From: Ephydatia muelleri
Lineage: Eukaryota > Porifera > Demospongiae > Spongillida > Spongillidae
Assembly: GCA_013339895.1 (NCBI GenBank)
Contig: JABACO010000002.1
Coordinates: 9,383,077-9,447,076, forward strand
Length of the DNA: 64,000 nucleotides
Reading direction: 5' to 3'
Under the pieces are notes generated by a model, which worked only from the letters and a program-made list of their open reading frames with translations, was not told the DNA's origin and searched no databases. The translations under genes were made by a program, and so were the position numbers. This document shows, in pieces, positions 59,429-64,000 of this stretch (its first letter is position 1; each line of letters starts with the position of its first letter).

Positions 59429-60862
59429 TCAAGATGTGCTAAGAGAATACACAAACTGCCGGGTGGCAAAATAAATTGACACTCCAAAATCTCCACATAG
59501 TTGCATAGGATCAACCACTTGCTTGAGCTGAAGTAATTGCTCATCAGTTAGAGGACAACTGTAAACTTCCAATATAACATCTTCGGTGTTATTCATTCGG
59601 CATGGCCCAGTCCAGTCTATTCCATACTCTGAAATGCTTGATTCCTCAAGACTTCCTTCAACGGCAGCAAGGTCACTATTTAGTGTAGACATGCCTTGAA
59701 TCCAAAGTTGATATGGAGTCATATTTCCCTCTGAACGTAGCTTGTGGTGACTATATGACTCCCGAAATATGTCTAGCTGCTGTTGTATGCGAGGAATGAA
59801 AACATAATGAAGACAAAACAAATCCTTTTCAGATGAAAGATCCAATATTCCTGCATCTTCCATATCATAGAACAGCTGGTAAAAGAGAGAAATGCAACCA
59901 CTAAAAACATCTCTCCATAATCGCTCTATTCGCTGGTTGTGTACACTTCTACCAGTTATAAAACTTCCTCTCCCAGGTCCACGCTCTGGATGATTTAGCA
60001 TATAAATCGACACCTTGACATTCTCACCGCCCTTATCCGATCTTACTCTTGAAGGTAATCCATAGAGAGCTACAGCATTTATAAAGTGCTGTAGGACAGT
60101 GTCAGCACTGTTGTCAGTAGAAGCTCTCAGAAATACTGGTAGTCTCGAAAATCCATCAATTCCACCATGAATAATAATGTGCCATCTTATTAGTTTGTGG
60201 TGGCCATCTATATGCCATAGGCTGTTAGGCATTGGAACATTGTACTGCCTTCTGTGCAGTGCTTTCCTAAGCCGACTTCTTACTCCATTGGGGTCCACTT
60301 TTATCAATGCATTTCGAACACGATGTCGTTGTACTCGAAATCCCAATTGTGACAAGTATCCACTGAAGCTTTTTTGACCAGAATTAGGATGAAGCACAGC
60401 ATACTCACATGCAATGGCTTCAAGATCTGAATCAGTAATACTGCTATACTCCAAAGCATCTGACAGACCAAACTCCAATATTTTTCTGGATATAGTACTT
60501 GGAGACACTTGAAGCATGGTGGCTATATCAGCAATTTTGAATTGGAAACATAGTAAAGACGCCAACTGCTCTTCTGATACATCAATCCTGGGTCGTCCTC
60601 TGTGAGGTTTGCGATTTCTGTTCTCAAGAAACATATGTATATCTGTGACTTGCTTTATAAGTAGGTCTACATCTCCAGCGGTATGTAAAATGTCATACGC
60701 AATCAATATGTCATCCAAAATGCTTTCTGTACAAAGCAAGAGTCCATCGATATCTGGGCCATCTCCTTGAAGGTCACGTTCTACAGCAATCAACTTTGAC
60801 TCAATGTCATCTAGAAGGAGCTCCACATCTCTATCTGAAACTTCCGACACGCTATCCGCCAT
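59429..60862 (-). CDS. Integrase-core (rva_4-like) protein, intact, intronless
   Basis: A 477-aa open frame starts [19 protein letters not shown]. The N-terminal 80 residues are helical and acidic. RGRPRID precedes a helix-turn-helix-like segment, [20 protein letters not shown] (about 108-127). The RNase H-fold core has [16 protein letters not shown] (D219), [15 protein letters not shown] (D276) and [14 protein letters not shown] (E313), a complete D-D-E triad with D276-E313 spacing typical of integrases. The family occurs in many invertebrates and fish as a lone gene. It is presumed to derive from a mobile element and its cellular role is unknown. No terminal repeats were found. It is head to head with the E3-like gene 400 bp away. 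The open frame without damage among decayed neighbours argues for function or recent arrival. Confidence 0.88.
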   Translation of the reverse strand: MADSVSEVSDRDVELLLDDIESKLIAVERDLQGDGPDIDGLLLCTESILDDILIAYDILHTAGDVDLLIKQVTDIHMFLENRNRKPHRGRPRIDVSEEQLASLLCFQFKIADIATMLQVSPSTISRKILEFGLSDALEYSSITDSDLEAIACEYAVLHPNSGQKSFSGYLSQLGFRVQRHRVRNALIKVDPNGVRSRLRKALHRRQYNVPMPNSLWHIDGHHKLIRWHIIIHGGIDGFSRLPVFLRASTDNSADTVLQHFINAVALYGLPSRVRSDKGGENVKVSIYMLNHPERGPGRGSFITGRSVHNQRIERLWRDVFSGCISLFYQLFYDMEDAGILDLSSEKDLFCLHYVFIPRIQQQLDIFRESYSHHKLRSEGNMTPYQLWIQGMSTLNSDLAAVEGSLEESSISEYGIDWTGPCRMNNTEDVILEVYSCPLTDEQLLQLKQVVDPMQLCGDFGVSIYFATRQFVYSLSTS

Positions 60863-60902
60863 GTTTTAAATTTTAGGAAAATGTTAATTTGATGCTAAAT
60901 GT

Positions 60903-61118
60903 GTGGAATTAGGTTGGGTGTGCATCCCTTTGGTTGTCGAGACGTACGGAGCATGGGGTCAAGAGGCAGTTAAAACTTTTGCGCAGTTGGCATCCAGGCT
61001 GGCAATTGCATGCTCCAAGCCTAAATCAGTCATCATAAATGAGATTTACGGAAGGCTTAACACCTGCCTCATGAGATCCATTTCTTCGGCTATCCTCACC
61101 AGGATTGTGCCCTCATGA
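60903..61118 (+). pseudogene. LINE ORF C-terminus relic (second type)
   Basis: The frame gives LGWVCIPLVVETYGAWGQEA, KTFAQLASRLAIACSKPKS and NEIYGRLNTCLMRSISSAIL, ending TRIVPS. This is the C-terminal end of a reverse transcriptase-bearing ORF related to, but distinct from, the module at 1475-1819. The downstream AT-rich stretch with AATAAAATTAAAATAATG near 61180 may be its tail. It lies between two divergent genes. Confidence 0.65.
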
Positions 61119-61258
61119 ATTGTTATGTGTATGTAATTGTGCGTCAGTGTATTTTATATTGCATATCTTCTGTAATCAATAATAAAATTAAAATAATGTA
61201 GATAAAGTGTGCCTTAAAAAGCGAATTCATTTATGCCACGTGTTTCATACACATGTGA

Positions 61259-64000
61259 ATGGCTACGCTCAACGAGGAGCAAACAAAGAGACTTCAAGAA
61301 GGGCTCCAGCTTCTAAGTTCAGCTTTTTCAAATCCGACAGGTTCTGCTTCTGGACAAAGAGGTACATTTTTAACTATGTTATGATGTTGCACACCGATAC
61401 GTGATTGTCTAGTCGTCCACGTCAATGCGTGTATTTACGCCTACAAACTTTATATGTATACTGTCCTGAATGTCATCCCAGGGTTCAACTGTACACCCGG
61501 GTATGCAGCGAAAACAGTATTTGCACTTTGATCGTGGAAAGGAACTAGTTGTGTTCCCAGGTCCTTATAGGATCAGGCCAAGATAACTAACTTTAAACTG
61601 TTATTGATACTCGTAAACCAAGCGCGTAGTGTAGTGGATGGGTCCACTAGCAGCGCATTTTTATGAGTATGAAAACTATTTTAGCGTTAGTTTTCTCGTC
61701 CCAATTCTGAAAGGACTTGTACAAAATACAACTAGGTCCTTTCCATGACCCAATGGCAATTACTTTTTTATTACGGCACACAAGGGTGTACAATAATACT
61801 CCCGGGATGACGTTCAGTATATTTAGAGATAACATACATTGATAGAGAGATTGACCATTTATCACTTGGTAACAGCTGTCTTCTGAATCCTTAAAAGTCT
61901 TAGCTGCCTGCATCTGATTCTGTTCAAGTGAACCATTCATCATGTAGCTTATTGGAAGAGAGTTTCTAGTTCCTATGTGTATCTCAACCTGCGTCAGCAG
62001 ATTCAGTATAGGATTGATTGAGGAATGATGAATGTCATTAAAAATTCAGTTTAGTCCTCTTTGTATGAACATAGGGGTGACTCAGAAGCATAGATACAAT
62101 GTGACCTAGTTCTAAATGATAGCCCACATGTCCAAAAAGAGTTTAGGTCATAGCAATGTCATGCTGACTGTACATCTAAGCTAAGACAGGGCACTATCAC
62201 GTGACAGTTTTGTCAAGAATCCTTTGATAGTGTATGGACTGGGGACCCAAAGACCTGCCCCACTCGTGTTTATTTATTTAACTTGTCGCTGGGAGGTACT
62301 GTATACATTTATCTCCGGTATATGTTAGTATGTGTGTCTGTGTTGCGTGATATGTTTGTGTGCACGCGCACGAGTGTTAGCATCTACAGAACTGCCTAGC
62401 TAGCGAGAAGTTTAAATAAAAAATTGAGTATGTGAACACACACGCGCTTAGTTACATATACATGTATATACAAATCACGGAGTGAAGTCACCTACTCTAG
62501 GAATGAAATCACACTAATATTTTCACACCATTGCTATCCCTGACTTGATGCATGGGGTGATATCACAGCTGTGAAGAATTTTTGTGTGACCTACACCCGT
62601 TTTTCATCGTCTCACCTAACTACAATGGGTGGCGATAGGTGACCTTCACACTTTTGAATTTGCAGTGTGTTATCATGTTGATGCTGTACTTTGTAAATAG
62701 TCGATGGAAGTCAGTTGTCTGTATGCAGTCCAGCATTGGGTACCCTGAGGCAAATAAGGAGGAGCAATTCACTGAGAGAACAAAGGAGTAACTTTGCTCC
62801 TTATCCGACTGGCAGCAAAAAGAAAGAAAAAAAGCAATCTTGGACAGTGCGATTTGTTTGCCTTGACTCTACAGATGCCACTTCTGCTCCGTGCACTCCT
62901 TCAGCTAAAGAGAAATTGCTAACAGCTGGGCTTGGAGAACAGAAAACAACGATTCCTGATGTTTCGTGCACAAAAAGTGAATTCAATGATGCAATTTTGG
63001 AATTGTTTCCAAGATTAAGAGAATCAGGAGGCTATGAATTGCTAAAATGCATTCCCAATTCAAAGCATCTGGAGATAATATCATCCAGAATCTCCCAGAG
63101 CCCTAGATTGCTCAGATCAGTTGTTGGGAATGGTAGGGTGTTCATCCGGCCTATTCAGAAAAGTCTTAGTCTAGTTCCGGATGAAAGTTTATGTTCATCC
63201 CCTGAGGTAAATCTCAACAATTGACTTATTTTTTGTAGCATTTTTTTATTTACAAAAATTGAAATTACAGAGAACTGAGAAGTGCCTTCACTGCCTTGAG
63301 GAAGTTGAGGTGCATGCATTACGAGTTCATGTGGCAACATGCAGTAAAAGGTATGAACCTTGTACTAAATCTAACAGGTGATTTGGTCGTACTGGATATT
63401 AGGTTACCTGCACTTATTTTTTCATATTCCTTCTGATGTCAGTGGTGTTGCACAGGAAATGAGATCTCACGACAACACACAAAGACAAAGGTATATGATA
63501 GCACTAACGTCACTAATGTCACTCTTTAGTGTTCCTTATGATGTTAGTGATGATGGACAGAGCAGTAGCGGTGCAAGTGTTGGTATGCTAACAAGATCTC
63601 AAAGAAATACACAAAGAAGAGAAAGGTATATTCATCATCAAAACTAATATTTATGTTAGCAAGTATTATTTGTACATCAGGGCTCCTCCTGAAGTCAGAA
63701 ATGGTCTAGGACAGAATAGGGCAGATGATGTGGAATGTGCCAGCACATCGTCAAGGTGACTCAAATAATGCATAATGCTAACTATCACATCTTAAATCAT
63801 TGAATCTACTCTCAGTGACGTATATGAAATCAATGAAGTTGTGGTCATCTCGCCATCTCCTAATTGTGGAGAAAAAACAGATGTAAGAATTCAATACACT
63901 AGCTGGTAGGCCCTATTGATTATTCGACAAATTGTAGTCGGATGAAATTGAAGCTGAGCTCATAGAACATGCAATGGAATTAAGCAAATCTGACCAGTAA
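61259..64000 (+). CDS. G2E3-ligase-like protein with UBZ finger and UIM (eight exons, partial?)
   Basis: Exons: 61259-61361 (ATG, MATLNEEQTKRLQEGLQLLS), 62701-63206, 63271-63350, 63443-63490, 63548-63625, 63681-63755, 63816-63882 and 63938-64000. Borders are GT-AG and all phases agree. Exon 2 has KKKEKKQSWTVRFVCLDST, SEFNDAILELFPRLRESGGY and RVFIRPIQKSLSL, the pattern upstream of the HECT domain in G2E3-like E3 ligases of fish and sponges (family knowledge). Exon 3 encodes CLHCLEEVEVHALRVHVATC, a C-x2-C-x11-H-x3-C finger of the Rad18/UBZ type that binds ubiquitin. Exon 8 encodes EIEAELIEHAMELSKSD, a ubiquitin-interacting motif. A TAA falls on the last three bases of the window. It may be the true end, or CCA|GTAA may be a donor and a HECT domain may follow. 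The start of exon 1 is inferred from phase and context. Confidence 0.72.

Noticed and set aside
61620..61665. tRNA-like string (GCGTAGTGTAGTGGAT)
   Set aside because: Resembles a D-arm only; no T-loop GTTCGA or acceptor pairing follows.
1..64000. CRISPR arrays, rRNA, bacterial promoters or Shine-Dalgarno sites
   Set aside because: None seen. Tandem repeats here lack unique spacers and the DNA is eukaryotic.

Overview
The window is animal (metazoan) nuclear DNA. It is AT-rich and intron-rich, with short GT-AG introns, many (GT)n/(CA)n and poly-G tracts, and dense remains of transposons. I see no bacterial-style operons, rRNA or convincing tRNA. Three things suggest a marine invertebrate, most likely a demosponge (inference, moderate to low confidence): the lineage-expanded families (Ig-like phase-1 exons, ankyrin arrays, DUF6589-like, RecQ-like and G2E3-like genes), very compact introns, and LINE relics with an R2-type C-terminus.

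Layout, left half. 0-12 kb is accessory: a hAT C-terminal relic (1.0-1.3 kb), decayed Ig-like exons on + (3.7-4.3 and 9.3-9.7 kb), an Ulp1-like/Cys-rich relic (9.8-10.5 kb), a LINE relic on - (11.2-11.75 kb) and three near-perfect hairpins. 12.6-15.5 kb holds the best resolved housekeeping-type gene: a GT43 beta-1,3-glucuronosyltransferase on -, with five exons read and all phases agreeing. Its 5' exon may lie near 18.5 kb, beyond a long-TIR MITE at 17.26-17.82 kb. 19-32 kb is mostly dispersed repeats, microsatellites and scraps of retroelement.

Middle. 32.5-33.8 kb is a broken RecQ-like helicase and 34.9-35.35 kb a DUF6589-like relic. From about 35.9 to 46.6 kb on - runs a multi-exon ankyrin-repeat gene whose exons are mostly whole codons (33-codon ankyrin modules). 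One ankyrin exon carries a one-base frame break. 49,890-54,617 is a Ty3/gypsy LTR retrotransposon on - with a perfect 5-bp target duplication (GATAA), nearly identical 122-bp LTRs and a Ser-tRNA-like primer site. Its pol gene is broken and internally deleted. Its 5' LTR was hit by a MITE, which was hit by a hAT-type MITE, which contains a palindromic MITE.

Right end. 55-61 kb holds more reverse transcriptase relics, a 13-bp CGATCG satellite and a 41-bp tandem array. At 59,429-60,862 (-) there is an intact intronless 477-aa integrase-core protein with a complete D-D-E triad. At 61,259-64,000 (+) is a ubiquitin-pathway gene, read as eight exons. It has a G2E3-ligase-like N-terminal region, a Rad18/UBZ-type zinc finger, duplicated symmetric mini-exons and a ubiquitin-interacting motif, and it probably runs off the window.

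The live genes here (glucuronosyltransferase, ankyrin protein, integrase-core protein, E3-like protein) show no joint pathway. They are islands in transposon-rich DNA. Dispersed repeat families A-E are named in the features so that copies can be matched.
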